Assembly: GCF_001423945.1 (NCBI RefSeq)
Contig: NZ_LMPU01000009.1
Span: 416-64,415, forward strand
Origin: Pedobacter sp. Leaf194
Lineage (GTDB): Bacteria > Bacteroidota > Bacteroidia > Sphingobacteriales > Sphingobacteriaceae
Length of the DNA: 64,000 bases
Reading direction: 5' to 3'
Shown: piece by piece, positions 1 to 8,817 of the stretch
Layout of the letters: each line of letters opens with the position of its first letter
Position numbering within the stretch: the stretch's first letter is position 1
Notes under the pieces: model-generated
The model's database searches: none
The model's input: only the letters and a program-made list of their open reading frames with translations
Told to the model about the DNA's origin: nothing
Program-made: the position numbers and the translations under genes

Positions 1-13
1 ACGGAATCTGAAG

Positions 14-368
14 TGACAAGAAACGAAATAGAAAAAATGTATTTCTTGACTGCTGTAAACTTAAAAGAGGACAATAGAACATGGTGGTTAGTATTGGAGC
101 CAGCCTTCAATGTAACCTCACGGTACAATCACTTTCTTCGTTTCACTATGCTAGACAGAAAAATTATTTGGGCAAACTTTGACATAAATATTGACAAGAA
201 ACGAAATAGAAAAAATGTATTTCTTGACTGCTGTAAACTTAAAAGAGGACAATAGAGCATGGTGGTTAGTATTGGAGCCAGCCTTCAATGTAACCTCACG
301 GTACAATCACTTTCTTCGTTTCACTATGCTAGACAGAAAAATTATTTGGGCAAACTTTGACATAAATA
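14..368. repeat. 178-bp direct tandem duplication (two copies)
   Basis: The block at 14-191 is repeated head-to-tail at 192-368 with a period of 178 bp. The only difference I found is at 79 (a) versus 257 (g). Both copies are open in one frame and translate to the same roughly 60-residue segment containing WWLVLEPAFN, but they start only at GTG or TTG and the first runs into the second in another frame. The array may continue upstream of the window. I do not recognise the peptide. Near-identity implies a recent duplication. Confidence 0.9.
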
Positions 369-371
369 CCA

Positions 372-414
372 CCCCCGCTTGAGCACGCGTGTCGCGTGCA
401 CATTCAAGCAAAGC
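372..414. repeat. Dispersed intergenic repeat, copy A (palindromic head)
   Basis: Contains a perfect 7-bp inverted repeat, GCACGCG (383-389) and CGCGTGC (393-399), around a 3-nt loop. Outer arms GCTTGA and TTCAAGC extend the hairpin. Related sequences lie at 2452-2606, 13000-13159 and 14560-14655, always between genes. Only the hairpin head is clear in this copy. The rest of 415-525, up to the next gene, shows nothing else recognisable. Confidence 0.7.
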
Positions 415-525
415 CAACCCTAACATATTTCACAAATTTAAATCCTGCCTTGATAAAAAAAAACAGCATTTTCCATCAAATCAATTTCAGCAATCCGATA
501 TCGAAATTAATTAATAAATTAGTTT

Positions 526-1230
526 ATGTGTTACAGAGCAACCCAAACATCTAAAGCTTACGAGTATGCAGATTTTTATGCAGCACCAATCATTAATGAC
601 GCCGATTTAGAAGATCACATTTACTACCATGCCAACGGTTTCGCCCATCCAAACCTGGTTACAATAACGGCTAAAGACGGTGTGCGGCAAATGGAACGGA
701 TGACCTGGGGTTTGATGGCCAACTGGAAAAAACCACTGGCAGATATGGTTAAGCTATCAAATAATTCACTGAATGCCAAATCTGAAACGGTGTTCGACCT
801 CGCTTCGTTTAAAGGAAGCATCATGACTAAACGCTGTATACTGCCGGTAGAAGGTTTTTATGAATATAAAGAAGTTGAAAAAGATAAATTGCCCTACTTC
901 ATTCATCCAAAAGAACATCCGTATTTTAACCTGGCCTGCATTTACGCTTTTTATCAAAATCCTGAAAATTTGGAATGGCACAAATCATTTGCAATTATAA
1001 CTGCGCCGGCAAACGAACTAATGGCAGACATTCACAACACAAAATTCAGACAGCCCGTTATTATTTCGAATGAACAGATAAACACCTGGCTGAATCCGTC
1101 CACATCAAAAGAGGAAGTTATTCATTTAATGCAGCCCTGCGATGACTCGAATATGGCCGCTTATCGGGTTGACCGGGATTTAATTAAAATTGGAAACAAG
1201 CCCGAAGCCATGAAGGCAATTGAAGCGTAA
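526..1230 (+). CDS. SRAP-domain protein (YedK/HMCES family)
   Basis: SRAP proteins form a covalent thiazolidine link with abasic sites in single-stranded DNA through the amino-terminal cysteine left after Met removal, shielding the lesion. Visible hallmarks are Cys2 directly after the start Met, an NAK motif at about 83-85 (NAR in the family), Glu113 in VEGFYEY and His170 in the ADIHNT segment before QPVII. The length of 234 residues is normal. The ATG start is fixed because Cys2 must be penultimate. The next gene begins 22 bp downstream and may be co-transcribed. The older family name is SOS response-associated peptidase. Confidence 0.9.
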   Translation: MCYRATQTSKAYEYADFYAAPIINDADLEDHIYYHANGFAHPNLVTITAKDGVRQMERMTWGLMANWKKPLADMVKLSNNSLNAKSETVFDLASFKGSIMTKRCILPVEGFYEYKEVEKDKLPYFIHPKEHPYFNLACIYAFYQNPENLEWHKSFAIITAPANELMADIHNTKFRQPVIISNEQINTWLNPSTSKEEVIHLMQPCDDSNMAAYRVDRDLIKIGNKPEAMKAIEA

Positions 1231-1252
1231 GCAGCTATTTAAAGCTAAATTA

Positions 1253-1864
1253 ATGTCACTAAAGCCAATAAGGCATTATTTATTAAAACCGCTCTTTCTA
1301 ATACTTATGTATGGAGCGGTTTTTCCGTCATGTAGAGATGATTCTAAGCTTGATTACATCATTTCTAAAGAAGATAGTATAGATAAAGCGCTCCATACCA
1401 GATCTGATGGCGTTGTTTTATTACCAACTAAAGTAAAGTTTGGCAGGGACAACTTTATCATTGACTCAAATGATAACGTCTATTTTTATTCTTTTCAGGA
1501 ACCTAAAGAAGTTGCTGGCGTGTTTGATGGCGAGGAGGATAACTCAGCTTGTTTAAAGCCTAATGGCTTATTGAAAATACCTAAGGGCCTGGAGCCAAAG
1601 TTTTTTGAAGAGAATGTTATCCTTCAAAAGAGTTCGGAGAAAATTAAAACTATAAATGTTGCTTCTTTTAATGATACCATCAGCACTGACTTTATCAATT
1701 TTTTGAAAGAAATCCAGCATAAAGACTCGTCTAGCTATTCGTTAAGAATCAGACGAGTAATACCAGAAGAAATTGAAGTAATGAGGTTTAAGATACTAGG
1801 AAGACATTATATCCCACACTATAGGAAGGAAGGGCTCCCCCCGTCAGGAAACAAATCATATTAA
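1253..1864 (+). CDS. Putative lipoprotein of unknown function
   Basis: 203 residues from the ATG at 1253. An upstream in-frame TTG at 1220 would overlap the SRAP gene, so I prefer the ATG, which puts a basic/hydrophobic signal (LLKPLFLILMYGAVFPSC) at the amino end. The Cys after VFPS is a plausible though imperfect lipobox. The mature part is mixed alpha/beta in composition with no recognised motif, and the carboxyl end is basic. It lies 22 bp after the SRAP gene on the same strand, but no functional link is evident. Homology is not recognised. Confidence 0.6.
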   Translation: MSLKPIRHYLLKPLFLILMYGAVFPSCRDDSKLDYIISKEDSIDKALHTRSDGVVLLPTKVKFGRDNFIIDSNDNVYFYSFQEPKEVAGVFDGEEDNSACLKPNGLLKIPKGLEPKFFEENVILQKSSEKIKTINVASFNDTISTDFINFLKEIQHKDSSSYSLRIRRVIPEEIEVMRFKILGRHYIPHYRKEGLPPSGNKSY

Positions 1865-1968
1865 AAAGGCTAAAAAAATAGAGCAAAACGTTTCTGTTAA
1901 GTTATAGCTAGATTGAAGCCATTTCAATAAATGACATTGTTAATATAACTACCTTAATAAGGTTAGGA

Positions 1969-2000
1969 CTTGCTGGCATCTACATTTTTCTGTACCTTCA
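1969..2000 (+). promoter_or_regulatory. Predicted Bacteroidota-type promoter
   Basis: A cTTG element at 1969-1972 is followed after 20 nt by TACCTTCA at 1993-2000, close to the TTTG-N20-TAnnTTTG pattern of Bacteroidota housekeeping promoters. Transcription would begin near 2005-2007, about 36 nt before the next ATG. This is a pattern match only. Confidence 0.5.
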
Positions 2001-2042
2001 ATAGTTGAAAAATAACAGCTTAATCATTTAATAATTCACAAT

Positions 2043-2402
2043 ATGAAATCTCTTCTGTACTGCTTTCTAATTGTCTTTTCCTTATCTGCAAAATCGCAAA
2101 TTGTTAGCAACTCCAAAATTTCTAATTTAAGAATAGGGAACAAAAGCCTATCTCATTCTGACACTTTAATAGTTGATGTAAAGGAGGCCTACAAACTCCA
2201 TCTGGGCAGGAACAATACTTTTCAAACTGGAGATTTACTTTTCAGAGATTCAAATGAAAATACACAATTGCAATCAAAGTTGCCTTCAAGCGTGCAAAAT
2301 TTAACTTTGTCTAAAAGCAAAATGTTGGTTGACCAAAAAATAATAAAAAGAGATTTGTTATTCAGGGATACGGATGTTAAGGCTAAATTGATTTTTCCTT
2401 AA
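2043..2402 (+). CDS. Small exported protein of unknown function
   Basis: 119 residues with a clean Sec signal peptide (MKSLLYCFLIVFSLSAKSQ, likely cleavage after Ala-Lys-Ser or SQ). The mature part holds two similar segments, GDLLFRDSN around residue 62 and RDLLFRDTD around residue 105, suggesting a short internal repeat. No enzyme motif is present. A promoter-like pair lies 36-70 nt upstream, so it is probably transcribed alone. I do not recognise a family. Confidence 0.6.
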   Translation: MKSLLYCFLIVFSLSAKSQIVSNSKISNLRIGNKSLSHSDTLIVDVKEAYKLHLGRNNTFQTGDLLFRDSNENTQLQSKLPSSVQNLTLSKSKMLVDQKIIKRDLLFRDTDVKAKLIFP

Positions 2403-2451
2403 TATCAATTATAATCATGATTTTTTAAATACTGAATTACGTTGACATTTT

Positions 2452-2606
2452 CTGCTGGAGCACGCGTACCGCATGTACATTCAAGCAAAGCTTATGATTA
2501 ATACAATTACGAAGCCTGCCCTATTACCTAATCTTTTATCCTACAATTTTGTCGAAACATTTCGCCTTAAAGGCGGCCATCATTCCAAAAAATACCAGCT
2601 CTATAA
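2452..2606. repeat. Dispersed intergenic repeat, copy B (long form)
   Basis: Begins with a degraded copy of the palindromic head (GCACGCGTACCGCATGTACA) and continues for about 150 bp. The tail contains CCCTATTACCTAATCTTTTA and GGCGGCCATCATTCC-like blocks shared almost base for base with copy C at 13000-13159. It occupies most of the 369-bp gap between 2403 and 2771. I saw no coding potential. Confidence 0.75.
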
Positions 2607-2771
2607 TTAAAGGGCAATCCCACACTTTAAGTCAATTTTTATCGACCGCGAAATAATGATAATGCGCCACCGAATGGACTATTTGAAGCGTTGCCAATTA
2701 AAAATTAATATTCAGTTAGATAATTGAATTATTAGCTTTTTTTTAACAAATTGCGATTTTTACATCCGTTC

Positions 2772-3887
2772 ATGAAGTCTGAATCAACAAATAGGTTAGC
2801 AAGTAAGCCACACTATCCAATACTAGATGGTCTTCGGGGTGTTGCTGCCATCATTGTTGTAACATTTCACCTGGCCGAACCATTCTCAACAGGTAATTTA
2901 GATAAATTAGTAAATCACGGTTATCTGGCTGTCGATTTTTTCTTCCTGTTATCAGGCTTTGTGATTGGTTATGCCTACGATGATCGCTGGCAGAAAACAA
3001 CGGTGGGTACATTTTTTAAACGCCGTATCGAACGTCTTCAGCCGATGGTTGTGTTGGGAATGACCCTTGGAGCTATTGGATTTTATTTTACAGATTCTAC
3101 CATATGGCCCATGATTCATGCCGTTCCCGTTTGGAAGATGTTGTTAGTGATGCTGATCGGTTATACAATTCTGCCGGTACCGCTGTCGCTTGATATTCGT
3201 GGCTGGCAGGAGATGCACCCACTTAACAGCGTGGGTTGGTCATTATTCTTCGAATACATCGCGAACATTTTATATGCAGTATGGATTAGGAAATTTTCTA
3301 CGTTGGCATTGAGTATCCTGGTGGCTATTGCTGCTATTGCACTTGTACATTTAGCAGTCACCAACGGCGATGTTAGTGGTGGGTGGACGCTAAATTTTGA
3401 GCAGGTACGCATTGGATTTACCCGAACCATGTACCCTTTCTTTGCCGGCCTCTTACTGTCGCGGGTTGCCAGGCCGACTCAAATTAAGAATGCCTTCTTA
3501 TGGTGCAGCCTTTTGGTCGCCATCGTGCTTTACATGCCGCGGCTTGGCGGTGCTGAGCATTTATGGTTGAACGGGATTTACGACTCTATCTGCATTATTA
3601 TTATTTTTCCGCTGATCGTCTATTTCGGGGCAAGTGGCGTAATGCAATCTACAAAAGAAAACAGGCTATGCAAATTTCTAGGTGACATTTCTTATCCATT
3701 ATACATGGTACATTACCCCCTGGTGTATTTTTACGTTGCGTGGATCAGCAATAATAAAGGGATAACGATTGGAGCGGCTTTGCCTTACGCATTAGGCATT
3801 TTAACAGGCAGTATTATTTTGGCCTATGTATCATTAAAATGGTATGACGAGCCTTTGCGTAAATGGTTAAGGAAAAAACTAGCTTAA
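2772..3887 (+). CDS. Acyltransferase 3 family membrane protein (OafA/YrhL type)
   Basis: 371 residues from ATG 2772; an in-frame TTG 21 nt upstream is less likely. The family signature sits near the start: LDGLRGVAAIIVVTFH, with the His thought to be catalytic, followed by FFFLLSGFVIGYAY. About ten hydrophobic helices follow, and the carboxyl end is basic (KWYDEPLRKWLRKK). These integral membrane enzymes move acetyl or other acyl groups onto surface glycans or other carbohydrates. The substrate cannot be told here because no glycan cluster surrounds it. The gene appears monocistronic. Confidence 0.9.
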   Translation: MKSESTNRLASKPHYPILDGLRGVAAIIVVTFHLAEPFSTGNLDKLVNHGYLAVDFFFLLSGFVIGYAYDDRWQKTTVGTFFKRRIERLQPMVVLGMTLGAIGFYFTDSTIWPMIHAVPVWKMLLVMLIGYTILPVPLSLDIRGWQEMHPLNSVGWSLFFEYIANILYAVWIRKFSTLALSILVAIAAIALVHLAVTNGDVSGGWTLNFEQVRIGFTRTMYPFFAGLLLSRVARPTQIKNAFLWCSLLVAIVLYMPRLGGAEHLWLNGIYDSICIIIIFPLIVYFGASGVMQSTKENRLCKFLGDISYPLYMVHYPLVYFYVAWISNNKGITIGAALPYALGILTGSIILAYVSLKWYDEPLRKWLRKKLA

Positions 3888-4280
3888 TTTAAGCTGCCAT
3901 CTGCCCATGTTAAAGCCTATAAATCAATGGTCGTTTCTTGAGCATATCAATCTGAACTGCAATGATTTAACGAATAAGTTGTAAAAATCAATCTATTTAT
4001 TCCTTTGCAGCAGGTGAACTCAAAAGGGTTTTTGTGGGATGCACCGATCTTAAACAAAAAACCTCATTTCGCATGGCATTTTTCAATTACTCCAAAGCTT
4101 TGCGACGGTTTAATAATTAAGAAACATTTTTCTTGAAAGTTAAATCATCGACATTCCAGTTTTAAGATTTGGTTATCAAATCTGCATTTGCAAGCGTATT
4201 TTAAGGTTTTTTGATAATAAACTTTAAATATCCCCTTAACACGATGCTTGTATTTTCGCCGGATATAACTAATTATTCAT
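3888..4280. other. 393-bp intergenic region upstream of the TonB receptor gene
   Basis: No open frame of note. The last 80 bp are AT-rich and include TATTTTCG at 4251-4258, a possible -7 element for the following receptor gene, but no TTTG lies at the expected distance. I see no repeat or structured RNA here. Confidence 0.5.
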
Positions 4281-7200
4281 ATGAAAATTTTCTATTACAC
4301 GCTGCTATCAATTTTCATAGGCTGCGTTTTTCCGAGCCTGGCATCTGCCCAGGGCTCGCAGGCCTCAATTAATGGCGTAATCACAGAAGAATCGGGCAAG
4401 CCGGTTCCAGGAGCATCAATCTCCATACGGAATGAAGCAACCGGATTTAGTACTTCAACAGCTTCAAATTCAAAAGGTGAATATACCTTTAATCAGCTGC
4501 CGCTCGGCGGACCCTACTCCATAAATGTAAGTTTTACGGGTTTCGGAACCCAGAAAAAAACAGGTTTTATGCTAAACCTAGGCGATGCGCAAAAAATCAA
4601 TATTCAAATAGAATCTACTTCAACGGCATTACAAACTGTCCAAATTACTTCTTCAGGACTTAAATCATCAATCCCAACCCTGGGTGCATCCACATCCATA
4701 AGCGCCAGAAACATTGCCAAGCTTCCTGTTAACGGGAGAAACTTCACCTCCTTAATCGACCTTTCTCCGCTAAGCAGAGGTGGAAGTATTTCGGGTCAAC
4801 TGGCAACATCAACGAATTATTCTATCGATGGCATGACTGCAAAAAACCCGACTTTCGGAGGTACGGCAACACCTGGCGCTCCATATTCAATTTCCATTGA
4901 AGCGGTAAGAGAATTTAAAGTCGTTACCAACCAATATGATGTCACCTACGGCAGAAGTGGCGGTGGTGCCATAACAACGGCTACTAAATCAGGAACCAAC
5001 GAACTATCCGGAAGTGCCTTCACTTTTGCCAGAGCCGATTGGTTGTCCTCGCCTTATGACATCAGAGGAAACAAGCGTAACAATGATTTCTCAACATACC
5101 AGTATGGTTTTAGTCTCGGTGGTGCCATTGTAAAAGATAAAGCGCATTTCTTTGTCGCTTATGATCACCAGAGAGATGCAAGACCATTACAAATTGCCGA
5201 TATTCAATCCATAGATGATGAGAAACGCCTTAGCGTAACTCAGGCAACTTTAAATGACTTTTTAAGTATTGCACGAAATAAATATGGCGTAGCCAACACT
5301 CCGCAATTTGGATCGTTTGATAAAAGGGAAAGAACCGAGGCTGTATTTGCCAGGTTCGACTGGCAGCTAAACACTAAAAACCTGCTTACCCTTACTAATA
5401 ATTTCATATTTGATCGCAATAACCAGAACATCGGCGACAATTCAGCGATTAATCTTTACGAGGTATATGGAACAAACAGAACCAGAAGCAATAGCACGCT
5501 GGCCACTTTAAGAACCGTTATCAATCCGCGATTAACGAATGAGGCAAAGGTTCAATATTTAACTTCATCTTTTGAAAGCCTTGCAGGCGAGCAATTACCG
5601 GAAACAAATATTCCCCGTGCAATCGTTCAGCAATTACCTTCAGTTGTTGATGGAAAAAATGTGCTAACAACCATTCAGCTTGGCGGGCAGCGTTATGCAC
5701 CAGAATATTTTTTTAGCAATGTAGTGCAGGCAACAAATAACCTATATTTTAATACTGATAAAATCAATTTCACCTTTGGTGCAGATTTGATGTACACACA
5801 CCTGTACTCGAGGTATGGCAGCGAGTTAAATGGAAGGTTCTATTATTTAGGTATGGATGCTTTTAGGAATAATACACCTTATAACTATGCAAGGGAAATA
5901 CCTTTGGTAGATGATGAAAACGTAAGGCAGAATTATATCAATACAGCCCTTTATGCCCAAATGCAGACAACGCTTGCCCCGGGTCTGGATATGATGGCTG
6001 GTATCCGTGCCGACTACACCAACTATCTGAATAAGCCTAACTTTAACCGGGTGGTATTTAATGATCTTGGGTTAAAAACCGACCACTCTTTAAACACATT
6101 TCAGTTGCAGCCACGAGTTCAGTTTACCTGGGATATTGGCAGCAGACAAAAAGATATAGTAAGATTGGGTGGTGGAATTTTTGGTTCTGACATTCTGAAC
6201 TATACCATGATCAATAATATGGTTTTTGACGGCACAAGAATGGCCTCAGTTGACCTTCGTGGGGCGAATGTTCCGGTCCCAAATTTTCCGGGATACCGGG
6301 CAGACCCCTCTACTGCACCAGGAAAGGAATTATTTAACAACCCGTCTATTCAAAAACTGACAACCATTAACCTAAACAGAGAGGACACCAGAATACCTGT
6401 TTTGTACAAGGCGAATTTTTCTTACAACAGGATTATCAATAGTAAACTGAGGTTGGGCGTTAGTGCCTACGCAAGTTTTGCCCGCAACAATTACATGTAT
6501 ACAGACGCAAACATGGTCGACCAGCCGTTTTTCAGGTTAGCCAATGAAGGCAACCGCGGTGTTTACGTTCCGGCGAGCTCTATTACCGCTCAGGGCGTTT
6601 CAAACTGGACATTAGGTAGAAAAACTACAAATGTTGGCAGGGTGCTTGCCCTAAACAGTGACGGGAAAGTAAACCAGTTCGCTTTCGTATTCGATGGTAC
6701 ATATAAATATTTCAAAGATGGTGAAATTTCGTTCAGTTACACCAGAAACGAAACTAAGGATAACACTTCCTATAATGGCAACGTAGCCAACAGCGCTACA
6801 TTAGCGCTGCCGGTGAAAGATGATCCTAGAGACATCAGCAGATTATCGGCATCAGACAACCAGTTCAAAAACAAAGTGGTTGTTTACGGTACCTTGCCCA
6901 CGTTTTATGGTGTAAGTGTGGGTATCCGTTACTCAGGCTTCGGTGGCTCGAGGTATTCGATGATTGTTTCAGGCAATGTAAACGGTGATTTTGTAGCAAC
7001 AAATGATTTGGCTTTCGTTTTCAACCCTAACCAGGCGAGCGTTCCTGCTGCGGTTAGAACAGGTATCCAAACCATTCTCGATAATCCTTTAGTGAGCCAG
7101 AGCTTTAAAGATTATGTTACCAAAAGTATCGATCAGGTGGCTGAAAGAAATGGCGGGATAAACAGTTTTAACGGCCAGTGGGATATTCGTGTCGCAAAAA

Positions 7201-7439
7201 AATTCAAGATATCAGGTAAACAGTATTTAGAACTTTCCGGAGACGTCTTTAACCTCGGCAATTTGCTGAACAAAAAATGGGGTGTTAGTGAAATCCTTGG
7301 CACACAGGCAATATATTCTATCACAGGATTTAATGCAGCCACCAACACTTACAACTATGTTGTTAACCCAAATGCCGGAATCATAGTGCCATCAGGCAAC
7401 CCATATCAGGTTCAGGTTGGCCTTCGTTACGGCTTTTAA
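4281..7439 (+). CDS. TonB-dependent receptor with carboxypeptidase-regulatory domain (Oar-like)
   Basis: A 1052-residue outer membrane transporter. A signal peptide (about 1-23, ending SLASAQ) precedes a CarboxypepD_reg-like beta domain at about 29-110 (GVITEESGKPVPGASISIRN). The plug follows at about 120-240 (KLPVNGRNFTSLIDLSPL), then a long barrel ending in the typical aromatic terminus VGLRYGF. It resembles the Oar-type receptors of Bacteroidota more than SusC, and no SusD partner is adjacent. It lies 11 bp before an exported esterase gene on the same strand, suggesting an uptake/processing pair for an esterified substrate. That pairing is inference. Confidence 0.92.
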   Translation: MKIFYYTLLSIFIGCVFPSLASAQGSQASINGVITEESGKPVPGASISIRNEATGFSTSTASNSKGEYTFNQLPLGGPYSINVSFTGFGTQKKTGFMLNLGDAQKINIQIESTSTALQTVQITSSGLKSSIPTLGASTSISARNIAKLPVNGRNFTSLIDLSPLSRGGSISGQLATSTNYSIDGMTAKNPTFGGTATPGAPYSISIEAVREFKVVTNQYDVTYGRSGGGAITTATKSGTNELSGSAFTFARADWLSSPYDIRGNKRNNDFSTYQYGFSLGGAIVKDKAHFFVAYDHQRDARPLQIADIQSIDDEKRLSVTQATLNDFLSIARNKYGVANTPQFGSFDKRERTEAVFARFDWQLNTKNLLTLTNNFIFDRNNQNIGDNSAINLYEVYGTNRTRSNSTLATLRTVINPRLTNEAKVQYLTSSFESLAGEQLPETNIPRAIVQQLPSVVDGKNVLTTIQLGGQRYAPEYFFSNVVQATNNLYFNTDKINFTFGADLMYTHLYSRYGSELNGRFYYLGMDAFRNNTPYNYAREIPLVDDENVRQNYINTALYAQMQTTLAPGLDMMAGIRADYTNYLNKPNFNRVVFNDLGLKTDHSLNTFQLQPRVQFTWDIGSRQKDIVRLGGGIFGSDILNYTMINNMVFDGTRMASVDLRGANVPVPNFPGYRADPSTAPGKELFNNPSIQKLTTINLNREDTRIPVLYKANFSYNRIINSKLRLGVSAYASFARNNYMYTDANMVDQPFFRLANEGNRGVYVPASSITAQGVSNWTLGRKTTNVGRVLALNSDGKVNQFAFVFDGTYKYFKDGEISFSYTRNETKDNTSYNGNVANSATLALPVKDDPRDISRLSASDNQFKNKVVVYGTLPTFYGVSVGIRYSGFGGSRYSMIVSGNVNGDFVATNDLAFVFNPNQASVPAAVRTGIQTILDNPLVSQSFKDYVTKSIDQVAERNGGINSFNGQWDIRVAKKFKISGKQYLELSGDVFNLGNLLNKKWGVSEILGTQAIYSITGFNAATNTYNYVVNPNAGIIVPSGNPYQVQVGLRYGF

Positions 7440-7450
7440 TTTTACAGAAG

Positions 7451-8587
7451 ATGAAAAAAATTATAATTACAATGTTATGCATCATGTGTATCGGCTTTGC
7501 CGGTGCACAGATTGCTAAAAATCCTGCGCCAAAACTTATCAAATCACCGGAAGTAAGTGGAACGGGAAAGGTAACGTTTAGGTTTCTGGCTCCAAATGCC
7601 AGGAAGGTTATGCTCATTATGGATGATGCAAAAGTAAGACCTATGCAAAAGGACACTGCCGGAATATGGAGCTTTACTGAACAATTTAGTCCGGATATTT
7701 ACAGGTATACTTTTGCTGTAGACGGAAATGTTCTGCCCGACCCGAACAACCCCATGATTAAACCCTTGTTTAAGCGGGCTTTAGGGCAAAGTCTGGCCTA
7801 TGTTCCAGGACCTAAAACCCTGAGTTGGGAAGTGAATCAGGTACCTCATGGTATTCTTTCGCAGCATTTTTATAAATCGGATATTGTTGGCGATGAGAGA
7901 GACTTTAGGGTTTACACTCCACCCGGCTATAATCCTAACAGAAAAGAACCTTATCCTGTATTATACCTTTTCCACGGCATTACAGATGAAACCAGCGCCT
8001 GGACAACTGCTGGCCGCGAAAATGTTATTTTAGATAACTTGATTTCGCAGGGAAAGGCCAAGGAAATGATTATTGTAAACACGCTGGGCTACGGTGCCCC
8101 GGAAATGCTTGAACCTGGCGCCGGACCTTACGGGAAGGCCGCTTTGAAGAAAAATGAGGAACTCTTCGTTTCATCCTTTATCAAAGAAGTTATTCCGAGG
8201 ATAGAAAGTATTTACAATGTTGGCAAGACCAAAAAATACAGGGCCGTTGCCGGCCTATCTATGGGTGGAGGGCAATCTTTAGATGTTGGCCTCAACCATC
8301 CAGAGTTATTTAGCTATGTTGCCGGTTTCAGTGCAGCGGTTATTTTACTGGATCCCGACTATGAAAAGGCTTTTCCAAAACTCGACGCATCAATCAATAA
8401 AGATTTAAAGCTGATCTGGATAGCTATTGGAAAAGATGATTTTCTAATTGAATCGAACAGAAAGTACAAAGCCTGGCTTGAATCTAAAAACATTAAATTT
8501 TTCTACCAGGAAACTGAAGGTGTACACTCTTACAACGTTTGGCGCCGTTATTTGACAGATTTTAGTCAACTCATTTTCAAAGACTAG
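7451..8587 (+). CDS. Exported esterase, CE1/Esterase D-like, with amino-terminal beta-sandwich
   Basis: 378 residues. A signal peptide (MKKIIITMLCIMCIGFAGAQ) leads to a CBM48/E-set-like beta-sandwich at about 35-95 (VTFRFLAPNARKVML). An alpha/beta hydrolase of the esterase D type runs from about 140. Visible features are YPVLYLFHGITD for the oxyanion region, nucleophile Ser270 in GLSMGG, and a carboxyl-terminal His in GVHSYNVW. The same architecture occurs in xylanase-associated feruloyl/acetyl esterases and in enterochelin-esterase-like proteins. It is probably periplasmic and co-transcribed with the TonB receptor 11 bp upstream. The substrate is unknown. Confidence 0.88.
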   Translation: MKKIIITMLCIMCIGFAGAQIAKNPAPKLIKSPEVSGTGKVTFRFLAPNARKVMLIMDDAKVRPMQKDTAGIWSFTEQFSPDIYRYTFAVDGNVLPDPNNPMIKPLFKRALGQSLAYVPGPKTLSWEVNQVPHGILSQHFYKSDIVGDERDFRVYTPPGYNPNRKEPYPVLYLFHGITDETSAWTTAGRENVILDNLISQGKAKEMIIVNTLGYGAPEMLEPGAGPYGKAALKKNEELFVSSFIKEVIPRIESIYNVGKTKKYRAVAGLSMGGGQSLDVGLNHPELFSYVAGFSAAVILLDPDYEKAFPKLDASINKDLKLIWIAIGKDDFLIESNRKYKAWLESKNIKFFYQETEGVHSYNVWRRYLTDFSQLIFKD

Positions 8588-8766
8588 AGGCTGAGATTTT
8601 GACATCGTTTTTGGAGGACAAGAAAATACCTGGCTAAAGAGCGTGAAAGACTTTTTAGCCAGTTATTTCGCAAGAAAAAGTGCCAAACATATCTGTTGTA
8701 TTTATCCAATGCCTACCACTTTTTTCTAATCTATCAAAGATTAACATCTCCAAACCTTACCAATAA

Positions 8767-8802
8767 GAAAAGCACCTGACGAAAATCAGGTGCTTTTTTT
8801 TT
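8767..8802. terminator. Bidirectional rho-independent terminator
   Basis: A 9-bp perfect stem, AGCACCTGA (8771-8779) with TCAGGTGCT (8786-8794), closes a CGAAAA loop. An A-tract precedes it and a run of T follows, so it can act on both strands. It lies between the convergent esterase and GDPD genes. Confidence 0.9.
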
Positions 8803-8817
8803 ACGAGGAAAGACAGG

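Noticed and set aside
13-382. Two overlapping short frames in the 178-bp repeat as protein-coding genes
   Set aside because: They start only at GTG or TTG, lie in repeat DNA and end differently. The shared peptide is explained by the duplication, and no family features are seen.
372-414. Palindromic repeat as part of a CRISPR array
   Set aside because: Copies are thousands of bases apart, variable in length and lack regularly spaced spacers.
4251-4258. TATTTTCG as a full promoter for the TonB receptor gene
   Set aside because: No -33 element is found at the right distance, so I noted it only as a possible -7 element.
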